A stretch of 64,000 bases of DNA from CAWGYQ01 sp963817395 (GTDB lineage Bacteria; Acidobacteriota; Vicinamibacteria; Vicinamibacterales; CAVPJW01): NCBI GenBank assembly GCA_963817395.1, contig CAWFOC010000001.1, positions 124,001 through 188,000 of the forward strand. The letters run 5' to 3'. Of the stretch, positions 9,317 through 18,778 are shown piece by piece; the first letter of the stretch is position 1; each line of letters begins with the position of its first letter. Made by a program: the position numbers and the translations under genes. Below the pieces are notes generated by a model. It did not search any database and was not told the origin of the DNA. It saw only the letters and a program-made list of their open reading frames with translations.

Positions 9317-10794
9317 TCACCGACGCACGCCGAGCAGATGGGAGATGAACGCCGGGAAATCACGGCAGTGGGCGAGGGGCGGCAAACCGTCGTTCCCGGC
9401 GCCTGGCCCGAGGACGCAGGCGAACCCCTTGAAGCGGTGCTCGCCGGTGCGACCCCGATCGGGCAGCGCCTGCACCGCTCCGAGCCTGGGCGTTCGAGCG
9501 TTCGAGACGGGGTGCTTGCCGGCCCATCGAATGATGAAGTCTGGAAGAAACTCACGTCGCCGGCCCGGGAACATCTCCTGTGCCGGGACGACGTCACTGA
9601 CGAGGGCCCGGTCGGTGTCAGCCGCTCGAAGCCCACGGAACGTGTTCATCAACGAATCGACATACCGACGATAGTTCAACGCTGGCCGGCTGCACGATCC
9701 CGCGCGGTTCGCGGCCGGTCACGTTCAGGCGTACGTAGCTGTTCATGTCAGAGCGCAGCGCAAACCCCGGCGTGCGGCTCCAGTCGATCCCCCCCGTGAC
9801 CTCGTGCTCGACAATCCAGTCGCGTGCCTGAACCGGAACGGCCCGTGCCGCCGCGTGCTGCACGCGGGCGGGAACCGCCTCGCGGAGCCTTCGGATGAGC
9901 CCGCGATTGCCGTTGGATCGCCCGGTGGTTTCCGCTCCACGTCCATCGTAGGGGCCGTTCACCAGGTCCATCACCGGACGCATGAAATGCTCCTGGGCGA
10001 AGTTGGCGCCCATTCCGTGCAGGGAAGACACCACGACCGTCGTGGTGCGTGTGTCGATGCCCTCGAGCACCACGCCCACGGCGTTGTCGATGGCGCGATA
10101 GACATCCAGCAGTGCACCCGGTGGAACGTGACCGTGCATGTCGTCGTCTGTCGCGCCAGAGAATGTGTCCGGCGCGGTGACTTTCGCCGAAGACGACCAG
10201 AAAGAAGTTCCAGGGGGTGGACTCTCGCAGCCAGCGCGCGAGCTGACCTTTTCTTTCGGCCCCTTCGACGCATTCCCGGGCCATCTGCGTCAGCTGGCGC
10301 GTGTCCTTGAAGACCGGAATCTCGTACCCCATGGGATGCCGGCCGAATCGACGCCGAATCTCCCGCCCGAGCGCCGGCGGATTGGTTTCGAATCGGCCCA
10401 TCAGATCGTGCGAGCCCCAGTTGAAGACCTCGGTGGCCTGTGGCAGGCGGTTCGGAAACGTGAACGGCACGTCCAGCACCGTGACGCCGAGTCCCGCGCG
10501 CGCCAGGTCGTACCAGAACGGCTCGCAGTACATCCAGTCCGCCGAGACGCGCCTGAGACGCATGCGCGCCGGATCCCACTGGATGTGCTGACTGATCCCG
10601 TGCTCGCCCGGCATGGTCCCCGTGTACATCGTGGGCCACACCGACGCCGGGAAGGACTCCGCCGGGGACCGAAGAGGGTAGGAGACTCCTTCGTCCAGCA
10701 GGCGACGGAACGTCGGCAGGACGCCAAGCGAGGCGCGGATGAACGACAGCTCGGCGGCGTCGAGGCCGATCATCAGGACGCGTCGGTCGGTCAT
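9317..10794 (-). CDS. Alkaline phosphatase-superfamily phosphodiesterase/pyrophosphatase, frameshifted
   Basis: About 490 residues assembled from three frames broken near 10155 and 9680. The start MTDRRVLMIGLDAAELSFI (ATG at 10794) gives the first metal-binding Asp in GLDAAE; FPASVWPTMYTGTMPGEHG is the nucleophile region typical of type I phosphodiesterase/nucleotide pyrophosphatases. The second metal site VVVSSLHGMG follows in the second frame (HGMG in place of the usual DHG). A GTG 24 bp upstream is an alternative start. No signal peptide is obvious. These enzymes hydrolyse phosphate mono- or diesters; the substrate is unknown. It appears to be the first gene of a minus-strand unit. Confidence 0.8.
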
Positions 10795-10949
10795 CGGGCG
10801 AGCCTCATCGAGTGTCACGAAACGTCACCAACGTGCGCAGGCAGCGGGGGACCGGCGAAGCTTTTCGGTCCCCCAATGCTGGACCGTGAGTGTAGTATTA
10901 ACGCGTCCCGGGCAGGCCCGAGATTCACCGCCAACGAAGGAGCATCTGC

Positions 10950-12308
10950 ATGTCGCTCAACCAGGGGCTCAATCGCCGGGCGTTCTTGAGGAACGCCGGC
11001 ATGACGGCACTGGCCGGCGCGGTTGGAGCCAAGGCCACGCCGCCACTCGCCGCCGCCGATCTTGCGACTGAGGGGAGCGGGACCAGGTACGACTTCGACA
11101 CGGTCTACAACCGTGTCGGCACGGACTGCATCAAGTGGGACGAGCAGATCAGCAAGTACGGGAAGGACAAGATCCAGGTTGGCATGGGCATCGCCGACAT
11201 GGATTTCAAGGTGGCGCCTTGCATCACCAAGGCGCTCGCCGAGCGTTGCCGCCACGAGAACTGGGGCTACCTGCACACCCCGGCGGCGTACATCGAGTCC
11301 ATCGTCGGCTGGAACAAGCGCCGGTACGGTGTCGAGATCGATCCCGCGACGGTGGTGTTGACCACGGGTGTCCACCCCGGTCTCATCGCCGCCCTCCAGA
11401 CCTTCTCGCCCCCGGGAAGCCGGGTGCTGCTGACGACGCCGACGTATAACGGGTTCTACAGTGATCTGCGCCACACGCGGACGATTGCGGAAGACAGTCC
11501 AATGAAGGTCGTCGACGGCAAGTACTCGATCGACTTCGACGACTTCGAGCGCCGGATCAGTCACGACACCAACACGTTCATCCTGTGCAATCCCCAGAAT
11601 CCGACCGGCAACTGCTGGTCGCCGGAGGAGCTGACGCGTCTCGGGGAAATCTGCCTCAGGCGTCGCGTGGTGGTGCTCGCCGACGAGATTCACTGCGACT
11701 TCGTCACCAGCGGCCAGCACTACACGCCGTTTGCCAGTCTCCCGAACAAGGATATCGTCAATAACAGCCTCACGTTCAAGGCAGCGAGCAAGACGTTCGG
11801 TCTCGCGGCCATGAAGGCCGCCTGGTTCTATTCGACCAATCCCGACTATCTCGCGCGAGTCAAGGTGAACAACCGCGCCGACCTCACCACGCTTGGCATG
11901 GTGGCCAACCTGGCCGCCCTGCGCGAGGGCGATGATTGGCTGGATCAGCTGTTGCCGTACATCGACGGCAACCACGATCTCGTCGCGTCGTTCGTGCGCG
12001 ACAGAATGCCGCTCGTGAAATACACCAAGGCGGAAGGAACCTATCTGGCATGGCTCGATGTCAGCGCGGTGATGGAACGGGTCGGCGCGACAGAGGCCGC
12101 TCTCGAGGCCAGCAAGAGCTCGCCGACACCGGTGGCGCCCGAGGTGATCATGGAGCGCTGGTTCGTCGATCACGCGGGCGTTCAGCTGAACGCGGGATCG
12201 ACCTATGGCACCGGCGGCGCGGGGCACATGCGCATGAACATCGGGACCTCGCGCAAGCTGATCGAGCTCGCACTCGACAATATGGCGAAAGCGCTCGCGA
12301 CGCTCTAG
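10950..12308 (+). CDS. Tat-exported MalY/PatB-like PLP-dependent aminotransferase/C-S lyase
   Basis: A 452-residue fold-type I PLP enzyme. The NPQNPTG loop (214-220), DEIHCD (245-250; Asp and His pattern of MalY/PatB) and the Schiff-base Lys281 in ASKTFGLA are all visible. MalY/PatB members cleave cystathionine or other C-S bonds, or transaminate. The N-terminus is unusual: NRRAFLRNAG followed by a hydrophobic stretch is a twin-arginine signal, which would export a folded, cofactor-loaded enzyme. A good AAGGAG ribosome site lies 9 bp upstream of the ATG. It is monocistronic and divergent from the hydrolase at 9317-10794. Confidence 0.85.
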   Translation: MSLNQGLNRRAFLRNAGMTALAGAVGAKATPPLAAADLATEGSGTRYDFDTVYNRVGTDCIKWDEQISKYGKDKIQVGMGIADMDFKVAPCITKALAERCRHENWGYLHTPAAYIESIVGWNKRRYGVEIDPATVVLTTGVHPGLIAALQTFSPPGSRVLLTTPTYNGFYSDLRHTRTIAEDSPMKVVDGKYSIDFDDFERRISHDTNTFILCNPQNPTGNCWSPEELTRLGEICLRRRVVVLADEIHCDFVTSGQHYTPFASLPNKDIVNNSLTFKAASKTFGLAAMKAAWFYSTNPDYLARVKVNNRADLTTLGMVANLAALREGDDWLDQLLPYIDGNHDLVASFVRDRMPLVKYTKAEGTYLAWLDVSAVMERVGATEAALEASKSSPTPVAPEVIMERWFVDHAGVQLNAGSTYGTGGAGHMRMNIGTSRKLIELALDNMAKALATL

Positions 12309-12317
12309 GGGCGTTCG

Positions 12318-12413
12318 GAGCGGGCCCGGCTTGTGCTCACCGACTCTGGCGGCATCCAGGAGGAGGCCCCGAGCCTCGGCGTTCCGGCCCGAAGGTGTCG
12401 TTCAGAGGGCTAG
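12318..12413 (+). pseudogene. Fragment of UDP-GlcNAc 2-epimerase (wecB-like)
   Basis: Just after the MalY-like stop, a short open stretch encodes LVLTDSGGIQEEAPSLGVPA, which is the UDP-binding C-terminal box of non-hydrolysing UDP-N-acetylglucosamine 2-epimerases. Nothing before or after it continues the family and the frame ends at a TAG at 12411-12413. It is best read as a deletion scar of a surface-polysaccharide gene. The motif is distinctive, so the family call is fairly safe despite its length. Confidence 0.7.
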
Positions 12414-12499
12414 GCGCGCTTGAAACGGCTGGCGAAGAGGGCGAGCCCGCTTGCGAGCAGGAGAAGGGTGGCAGGTTCTGAAACGTGTGTTAACCAGGC
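12410..12499 (-). pseudogene. Orphan PEP-CTERM tail
   Basis: On the minus strand the segment encodes SEPATLLLLASGLALFASRFKRA and then stops at 12410. This is a PEP-CTERM-type C-terminal sorting tail: SEP in place of PEP, a hydrophobic helix, then a basic end. No upstream coding body remains. It lies between the wecB fragment and an intact PEP-CTERM gene, so it is probably a remnant of a neighbouring exported protein. Confidence 0.6.
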
Positions 12500-12596
12500 G
12501 ATCACAATCTACTCCGGTGACAGGTCGTTCTGTCTGACTGAGCTGAACGTCACGTGTGCCCCGTAACGGCGGGGCAACACGTGAAGTCTTCAAGTT

Positions 12597-13355
12597 CTAG
12601 AGGGCTTGCGCGTTCTTGCTTCCGGCGCGCCGCCGCCGCGCGACGAGGCCGGCGATTCCCGTGCCCAGGAGCAGCATCGAGGTGGGCTCGGGGACAGCAG
12701 CAGTCGTGGTAACAGTCGGGACGCCAGTCGCACCCGCCCAGAATTCGGGGCCAGTCGCGGTGTTGTGCGTCCGATAGCCCGCGTAAAGCGCCGGCGTTCC
12801 CGTGCCGGTCGTCGGCAGGAGAAAGTCCTCCACGTCGATGTTCTGAGGTTTGTCGATACCGATCTGGGAGTAGAACGCCAGAGATGCCTCGAAGATGAGG
12901 GGGGCCGGATCGTACGGATCCGGAGTCACGTCGAACTTGAAATCGTGGAATGAGCTGTTGCTGTCCGTGTACAGTGCAATTCCAAGCTTATCGGCCGTGG
13001 CAAATGGGTTGTCGCTCTCGCCGCCCGCGGCTGTTGTTTTCTTGACCAGGTAGAACTTGTGGTTGTCCTGGAATGGACCCTCGAAGTTGAGATAGAACTT
13101 CTCGATCGTATTTCCGTACCCGGCCGGGAGGAGCGCCGTCAGTTTGATATCCACGCGATTGGGATCCACGGCGCTGTCGCTCAGCGTGAGGGTGCCGAAC
13201 GAACCTGCTGTGTTACACGTATCCGGACCCGGGTTGCCTAGCTTGATCTGGCAGTTGAAGTTGAACGTGATCGACTTCGCCGACGCGTTGGTGGGCAGCC
13301 CGAGAACCGCTAGACAGGCCGCGACCACAAAAATCCCTGCAAACCACTTCTTCAT
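12597..13355 (-). CDS. PEP-CTERM sorting domain protein
   Basis: A 252-residue secreted protein with a signal peptide (MKKWFAGIFVVAACLAVLGL, cleavage near ASA), a beta-rich middle of unknown function, and a classic C-terminal sorting tail: VPEPTSMLLLGTGIAGLVA followed by RRRR. Such proteins are recognised by exosortase and anchored or released at the cell surface, usually in exopolysaccharide-producing bacteria. No exosortase gene is in the window. Two cysteines (residues 35 and 47) could form a disulfide. It is monocistronic. Confidence 0.85.
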   Translation of the reverse strand: MKKWFAGIFVVAACLAVLGLPTNASAKSITFNFNCQIKLGNPGPDTCNTAGSFGTLTLSDSAVDPNRVDIKLTALLPAGYGNTIEKFYLNFEGPFQDNHKFYLVKKTTAAGGESDNPFATADKLGIALYTDSNSSFHDFKFDVTPDPYDPAPLIFEASLAFYSQIGIDKPQNIDVEDFLLPTTGTGTPALYAGYRTHNTATGPEFWAGATGVPTVTTTAAVPEPTSMLLLGTGIAGLVARRRRAGSKNAQAL

Positions 13356-13413
13356 CGAAAACCTCTGCTGAAAAAAGAAAGAGGAGAACGTGCCGACCGG
13401 CTGATGCCGTGGT

Positions 13414-14192
13414 CTAACCCGCGAGCTCTGCGGCGCCGAACGGGGAGAAACGAGCGAGGCGACCTACTGCAGACATCATTCGCTTAAACACGACACGAAT
13501 GATACAAGGAGTGCCGAGCTTTGATGGTTTGATGGGAATCACCATTCGCCGGACTGATTTCTCCGCCTCCTTCTTGACGGCTTCCGTAATCGTCCAGAGA
13601 TAGAGGCGATACGAGCGGCCCGGCGTCGCTACCTCGACCGTTCGGTCGGGCGTCCAGTCGCCCATGGCGAAATCGTTGGAGACGACCCGCGCGCCGACCT
13701 TCAGCTGCCTCCAGAGCAACGGCCGAATCACCTTGTTGAAACCTTCGCCCATGAAGAGAAAGACGACCGTGCTGTCGGACATGTCAACGTCCAGGGCGTT
13801 CCCCCAGCGGATCTCGATCCGATCCTGCAGCCCGGCAGCCTTCACCCTGGCATAGGCGACCTCCGCGAGGTCCGGGTCGATGTCCACGCCGAGCCCTCGT
13901 CGCGCGCCAGCCTGGATCGCCGCGATGAGAATTCGGGCGTCCCCGCACCCCGGCTCGTACACCACATCGTCTTCTTTGACGCGCGGCCAGCTCGATCATG
14001 GCTGGCACGACGGTGTGCGGCGTGCCTTCGTATCCATATCCCGATCGAGTGCCACGATGCTCGTCGGCTTCGGGTCCAAGGAGACCGTCACCCTCGAGAC
14101 GAATGGTCTTGTCCTGGGCGCGCCGCCTCAGAGACGACGAGCACACCAAGGAGAACGAGCACGAGACCGCAGGCGATCGACACGAGACGCAT
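13414..14192 (-). CDS. Exported class I SAM-dependent methyltransferase, frameshifted
   Basis: Three frames combine to about 255 residues. The N-terminus from the ATG at 14192 (MRLVSIACGLVLVLLGVLVV) is a signal peptide; a second frame (break near 14120) gives GTPHTVVPAMIELA; the third (break near 13975) begins VVYEPGCGDARILIAAIQ, which is SAM-binding motif I, and continues with GVDIDP (motif II). The layout resembles Dot1-like or L11-methyltransferase-like proteins that bacteria export or tether. The methyl acceptor is unknown. It is followed convergently by the PEP-CTERM gene's upstream region. Confidence 0.7.
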
Positions 14193-14325
14193 GGAGCCTT
14201 CCGGTGCGATAGAACCCAGATTGTAATACGCATATTTCTTGACGCCTGGCAGCGGCTCGTGTTACTCGCAAGGGCACAAATTGGCCACGCAAACCGAAAT
14301 CGCACAAGCGCGTCAGGAGGGTTCG

Positions 14326-15448
14326 ATGAGTAGGCCTGTTTCGGCATTCGTTGTCGCCGTGATCGTCGCGGTGCTCGGGGCCATTCCCGTGCCGGCGCGT
14401 GCGCAGACGACGGGCGAGCGGTTCGGAATCGGGATGTTCAAGGTCCAGAACCGGACGTTCGTGGGTCTGGCCATGCGCTATCCCACCGAGCCGCAGCAAA
14501 TCGGGGGCGTCGTCGTGGAGCTTCCCGCCGCGGCTCAGGCTGCCAACCAGACGGGCATTCCCGGCGACGTGATGTTGATTGTCCAGCAGTGGGAAGTCGT
14601 GGGCCCGAAGATCAAGCAGATCGTCGCGCATGTCGGGCCGATGATCGACAAGAGCCGCCCTGCCTACGTGCACGACTACAAGTCCGTGGATGCGCTTGCG
14701 CCATTCGTGCCGCGACTGGCGGCGTACGGGTTCGGCAACTACCGCGCGGTGCTGAACACGCCCGAGCCGGTGAAGCCGCGGCCGCCTGCGCCGTCGATTC
14801 CCGGAATCTGGGAGCGATCGCCGAACGACGACCGCCCGGTGAATCCGCGGATCTTTCTGATCCCGAATACGCCGGAGGTGTTCATCGGTGACGGCGAGCC
14901 CGTCATCAACTGGCATGCGGACAAGCGCAACCAGTACCAGTACGAGTGCGAGCTGCTGGGCGTGGTCGGCAAGTCCATGCGCCGCGTGCCGGTGGACCAG
15001 GTGAAGAATCACATGTTCGGGTACCTGAACACGAACGACATTTCCGACCGCCAGGGACGCGACGCCAGACGACTGGGCCGGCGATCGTTTCTTCAGCAAA
15101 GGCAAGGACAGCTCGAAGCCGATCGGCCCGTTCATCGTGCCGGCAGAGTTCGTGGACCCGTTGAACATGCGGTTGAAGATGACCGTTGGCGGCGTGCAGG
15201 TGCAGGACTCGCACACCAATCAGGCCTGGCACAGCATGTACGAGTACGGCGCCTATCTCTCGAACCTGATCACGGTGCCGGTGGGGACGGTGATCGCGAT
15301 GGGCACGCCGCCCGGATCACATGGGGGGCTCGGCCGCTTCATGGTGGACGGCGACATGCAGATCTGCTCGTACGAGGGGCTGGGCACCCTGAGCAATCCG
15401 CTCAAGACCGAGGGGAAGCACCCACCGCCACCGACGAGCGCGCGATAG
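14326..15448 (+). CDS. Exported fumarylacetoacetate hydrolase-family protein, frameshifted
   Basis: About 373 residues. The ATG at 14326 is preceded by an AGGAGG-type site and starts a signal peptide (VSAFVVAVIVAVLGAIPV, cleavage near ARAQ). The C-terminal FAA-hydrolase domain has the metal and catalytic fingerprints YECELLGVVGK, GYLNTNDISDRQ and, after a frame break near 15065, KPIGPFIVP and MGTPPGSHGG. Members hydrolyse C-C bonds in beta-diketo acids or decarboxylate oxaloacetate in the cytosol, so an exported form is unusual. An upstream in-frame ATG at 14239 lacks a good ribosome site. Confidence 0.8.
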
Positions 15449-15554
15449 GGCAGGAGCGGACGTTTCAGGAGGGTCGGCGGGGAGCACGACCCCAGCTCGT
15501 GACCGGATACACGGGCACGGAGGAGCGCGCGCTCCTCCGTACCCATGACAAGAC

Positions 15555-16862
15555 TTAGGGAGCCATCCGCGCGAGCTGGTCGAGCAGCTTGCCGCGCGGG
15601 CTCGCCGCGGGCACGAACCGCTGCACGCGCTCGCCGGCGAACACTTCGCCCGTGTAGATGTTCCCCTGTGAATCGATGGCGATCATGTGGAGCCCGAACC
15701 ACATCCCGCCGTTCTCGCCCATGCCTCCCATCTCACCCAGAACCTTGCCGTCCGCGCGGTTCAGGAACCAGATCTTGTTGTTCGTGAGATCCGAGATGAA
15801 GAGCATGCGCTGTTCCTTGTCGGGCGAGAAGGCCACGCCCCCGGGTGCGCCGCCCACGCCGGTCTGCGGCGCCAGGATGAACTCCTTCAGGAACTTGCCT
15901 TCCTTCGTCGTGACGTGGATGCGGTTGCCGACGCGATCGGCCGCGTACACGAGACCGTCGTTCGACACGTTCAGCGTGAGGTGCCCGACGAACTCCTTGG
16001 CCATCGGGCCGCCCGGCGTGTAGTCGTGGTCGGCATCGTTGGTACTGATCTCAGCGAGGGGCCTGCCGTACGCGCCCCACCCGCGCTTGAAGGCGAGGGT
16101 GTTGAGGTCGAAGACCAGCACGCGGCCGCCCAGATAGTTGTCGGCCACATACATCTCGTTGTCGGCCTCGACGATGCGAATTTCCTCGAGGCCGCCGACG
16201 ATCATGGGCGTGGACGGCGGGTACTTGGCGCGGAATGCGGCTCGCGCAGCCGCGGCCTTGGCTTCGGCGGCCGGGTCGGGTGTGGCTGGGCCGCCAGGTG
16301 GCGGGATGAAGCCGGCCACGGGGCCGCGTCCGCCCTGTCCCGGGACGCGCTTCGGGGGCTGGGCGCCGCCTCCACCACCACCGCCGCCGCCGCCTTCGCG
16401 CTCGGGTGTTCGCGCGACCTCGGCGACAACCTTGCCGGTCTTCGGATCGTATTTGCGGACGGTGTCCTGTCCGAGGTAGACGAAGCCCTTGCTGTCCACG
16501 TCCATGCCGTGGCCCTGCGGCGCGTCGAACGACCCGATGACGTTGCCGGCCTTGTCGAAATGAATCATCGACGGCGGCCGCGCGCAGCAGAGCGCGAGCG
16601 GCGGGGTCAGCTCGGCATGCAGCTCGATGTTGGTGAGATCGTTCGGACGATTCAGCGCCCAGACGTTGTCGTCCTTGTCCACGGCAAGCCCGGTGATGCC
16701 GCCGATCTTCCATTTGTTCGGCAGTGGCTTCGGCCACCCCGGATCGAACAGGTAGCTGGGCGCGCTCTGGGCCCACACGCTGTTGCCCAGGTAGGCGCCG
16801 GCCACCGCGACGCCGGACACGAGTGCGAGCACGAGCCCGAGCCTTGAACTGACTCTGATCAT
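15555..16862 (-). CDS. Exported NHL-repeat beta-propeller protein
   Basis: The ATG at 16862 gives 435 residues with a signal peptide (LGLVLALVSGVAVAGAYLG). NHL-type repeats are recognisable (GITGLAVDKDDNVWALNR, GHGMDVDSKGFVYLGQD, LTLNVSNDGLVYAADR), as in the six-bladed propellers of peptidyl-alpha-hydroxyglycine lyase-like proteins. A ten-glycine run and a Pro/Ala-rich linker interrupt the propeller at about residues 160-220. The frame stays open upstream into the tRNA, but no start there is credible. Function is unknown; ligand or protein binding in the periplasm is likely. Confidence 0.8.
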   Translation of the reverse strand: MIRVSSRLGLVLALVSGVAVAGAYLGNSVWAQSAPSYLFDPGWPKPLPNKWKIGGITGLAVDKDDNVWALNRPNDLTNIELHAELTPPLALCCARPPSMIHFDKAGNVIGSFDAPQGHGMDVDSKGFVYLGQDTVRKYDPKTGKVVAEVARTPEREGGGGGGGGGGAQPPKRVPGQGGRGPVAGFIPPPGGPATPDPAAEAKAAAARAAFRAKYPPSTPMIVGGLEEIRIVEADNEMYVADNYLGGRVLVFDLNTLAFKRGWGAYGRPLAEISTNDADHDYTPGGPMAKEFVGHLTLNVSNDGLVYAADRVGNRIHVTTKEGKFLKEFILAPQTGVGGAPGGVAFSPDKEQRMLFISDLTNNKIWFLNRADGKVLGEMGGMGENGGMWFGLHMIAIDSQGNIYTGEVFAGERVQRFVPAASPRGKLLDQLARMAP

Positions 16863-17033
16863 CTGGATCCCCCTCGAGAGTAGACGGCTTCGCGGGAGTC
16901 TAGTCCGGGGTGCGCGGCTCGTCAATCGAGCCCAGATTCTCGCGGCCGCATCCGAAAGCGCATGCCCGTTGATTGCTCCAGCGGGGTGCGTTCCGGTACA
17001 CTTACCGAGTTCGCGTCGCGCTCCATCCTTCCG

Positions 17034-17109
17034 GTCCCCATCGTCCAGAGGCCTAGGACGTGGCCCTTTCAAGGCCAAAACTCGGGTTCGAATCCCGATG
17101 GGGACGCCA
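17034..17109 (+). tRNA. tRNA-Glu (anticodon TTC)
   Basis: A 76-nt cloverleaf with acceptor stem GTCCCCA/TGGGGAC, anticodon stem TGGCC/GGCCA closing the loop CTTTCAA (anticodon TTC), a T arm with GGTTCGAATCC, discriminator G and an encoded CCA. It reads UUC and so inserts glutamate. Its 3' half forms the left attachment repeat of the 16.4-kb element. Confidence 0.95.
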
Positions 17110-18218
17110 CTTCGTAACTTCACGCTTCACAGCACTTGCACCGTCGGCCTTCTTCGAAGTCTCTTTCCCGTTTTTCGTCTCTGTGCCGGTTTTTGTGCCG
17201 GTCGTGTATGCCGCGAGCACGCGCACGGCGCGCGCCATCTCGGCGCCGCTCGGATGGGCGTAGCGCTCGAGCATTCGCAGGGTCGACCAGCCACCGATAT
17301 CCTGCACGACTCGTAACGAGATGCCCGCAGCGACCATCGCAGACGCGCCCGTGTGCCGCAGGACGTGATGTGTCACGCCCGTCCAGGCCAATCTCGCGCA
17401 TCAGGCGACCGAACGCCACGCTGACAGCCTCCTGCCGCGGCGGCTTGCCGTCCTTGCCCTGGCCGAAGACGTAGCCACTCTTGTGAGCCTGGTTGAGCAA
17501 TTCGGCCTTGAGCTCGGACGTCAACGGCACCCGACGGCTCCTGCCGCTCTTAGATTGGACAATCGTCGCGTAGTCCGGCCCGAGGTCTTCAACGCGCAGA
17601 TTGAGCACTTCTGAGAGGCGCGGAAGGCTTTCCAGCGTGGTTCTAGAAATCAGTCGGAGTGCCGGCGGGCACGATTCGAGGAGGTGCTTAATCTCCTCGG
17701 GCGACAACACGCGAATCCGCACGTTGTCGACGCGATAGGGCTTGACCGTCTTCATCGGCGACACGATCAGCCGACCCCAATCGACCGCCCGCGAAAAGCA
17801 GCCGCGGATGACGTTCAATTCGCGATTGACACTCGACTGACTCACCTGCTTCGTACGGAGCGTCTTCCAACGCTCAACGTGGAAGGCCGTGATTTCGTCC
17901 AGTGATCGATCTCCGGTGGTCTCGAGGAAGCCTTTCAGGACGCGACGATCCTTGAGTAGCGCGCTCCGATTGGTCTTTTCTGCCCATTCCGCGTACGTCC
18001 TGACGTGTTCCGACAGCTTGACTGACTTCGGTTTGCGGAGCTTCTCGTGCGTCTCGAGGGTTTGCCCTTGCCGTTTGATTGCAATCCGATTGGCCAGGTC
18101 TCGATTGGCCGTGTGGGTCGAACCCCGATGTTCGCGGCGGTGGAGCCAGAAGCGATACCAGTACGGGTGATCGCAGCGTGCGTCGGCGTCGCAACTCGCA
18201 GCGCTTGTACAACTTCAT
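17053..18218 (-). CDS. Tyrosine-recombinase integrase of the element, frameshifted
   Basis: About 385 residues in three frames, broken near 18195 and 17390. An N-terminal core-binding part (HVRTYAEWAEKTNRSALLKD, then HVERWKTL) is followed by the catalytic domain: the first Arg in LPRLSEVLNLRVEDL, the HxxR box in HHVLRHTGASAM, the GGWS box and the nucleophile Tyr in MLERYAHP. The C-terminus reads straight through the attachment site and stops inside the tRNA gene (GLERATS, stop at 17053). It would catalyse integration and excision at tRNA-Glu. Its start overlaps the HTH gene stop by 4 bp. Confidence 0.85.
17066..17113. other. Left attachment site (tRNA-Glu 3' end)
   Basis: This is one of two identical 48-bp repeats. 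It begins with CTTTCAAGGCC in the anticodon arm, covers the T arm and acceptor end, and finishes CGCCACTTC. The base before it and the base after it differ between the copies, which fixes the repeat limits. Confidence 0.93.
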
Positions 18219-18439
18219 GGCTCGACTTCTTCGACCGAGGCGACCGTGTGCTCCGTGATGAATCGATTCAGCGTGTCGGACGACAGGCGCGTCAGTCGAC
18301 CGACTTTAACATAGGCGATGCGCCGCGCACTGAGCCAGTTCCGCAGGGTCCCCGGACGGACACCGATGTACTCGGCCGCTTCCTCGACCGATAGCAGCGG
18401 ACCGACACGACCGTTCTTGGCAGGTGGGCTGATCTTCAT
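18215..18439 (-). CDS. Helix-turn-helix (excisionase/MerR-like) protein
   Basis: A 74-residue protein with LSVEEAAEYIGVRPGTLRNW and KVGRLTRLSSDTLNRFI, the winged helix-turn-helix pattern of the excisionase/DNA-binding-protein family. It overlaps the integrase start by 4 bp, so the two are probably translated together. It likely acts as the recombination directionality factor or as regulator of the integrase; which of these cannot be decided from sequence. Confidence 0.8.
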   Translation of the reverse strand: MKISPPAKNGRVGPLLSVEEAAEYIGVRPGTLRNWLSARRIAYVKVGRLTRLSSDTLNRFITEHTVASVEEVEP

Positions 18440-18778
18440 CGTCCCCAGACCTGGATCCGAGTGAGGCGAACCTGTGCGGGCCGATCCACAACATCAGCAA
18501 AACGCGTGCTCCGTTTTACGGCATCGATCCGATCTATTTGCCGATCATCGTCGCCGTTGGAACGAGGTCGCGTCGGAGTATGGGATTTCCATCGTGGCAT
18601 TTCAGGCGATGTCAGTTGACTCTCGCAACGAACGAGGAGCCTGACGGTTCGCATTCAGGGTTGCTGGACGGTGTCGCGCTGCTGCGCTTTCATTTTGATA
18701 GGCCTCCTCATTTTGAGAGAGAGACCTTCGACCCTTCTCGTTCGGCCCGAGGCACGATGCCCTTCGCTCGCGCGGCCG

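Noticed and set aside
12402..12593. 63-residue minus-strand frame
   Set aside because: A different frame of the same strand encodes the PEP-CTERM tail; this one has chance composition.
16862..17123. Long N-terminal extension of the NHL protein through the tRNA gene
   Set aside because: The upstream frame crosses the tRNA and lacks protein-like sequence; the ATG at 16862 starts a proper signal peptide.
18436..18654. 72-residue frame upstream of the HTH gene, with 4-bp overlap
   Set aside because: Arg-rich composition with no motif and no ribosome site; probably a chance frame despite the overlap.
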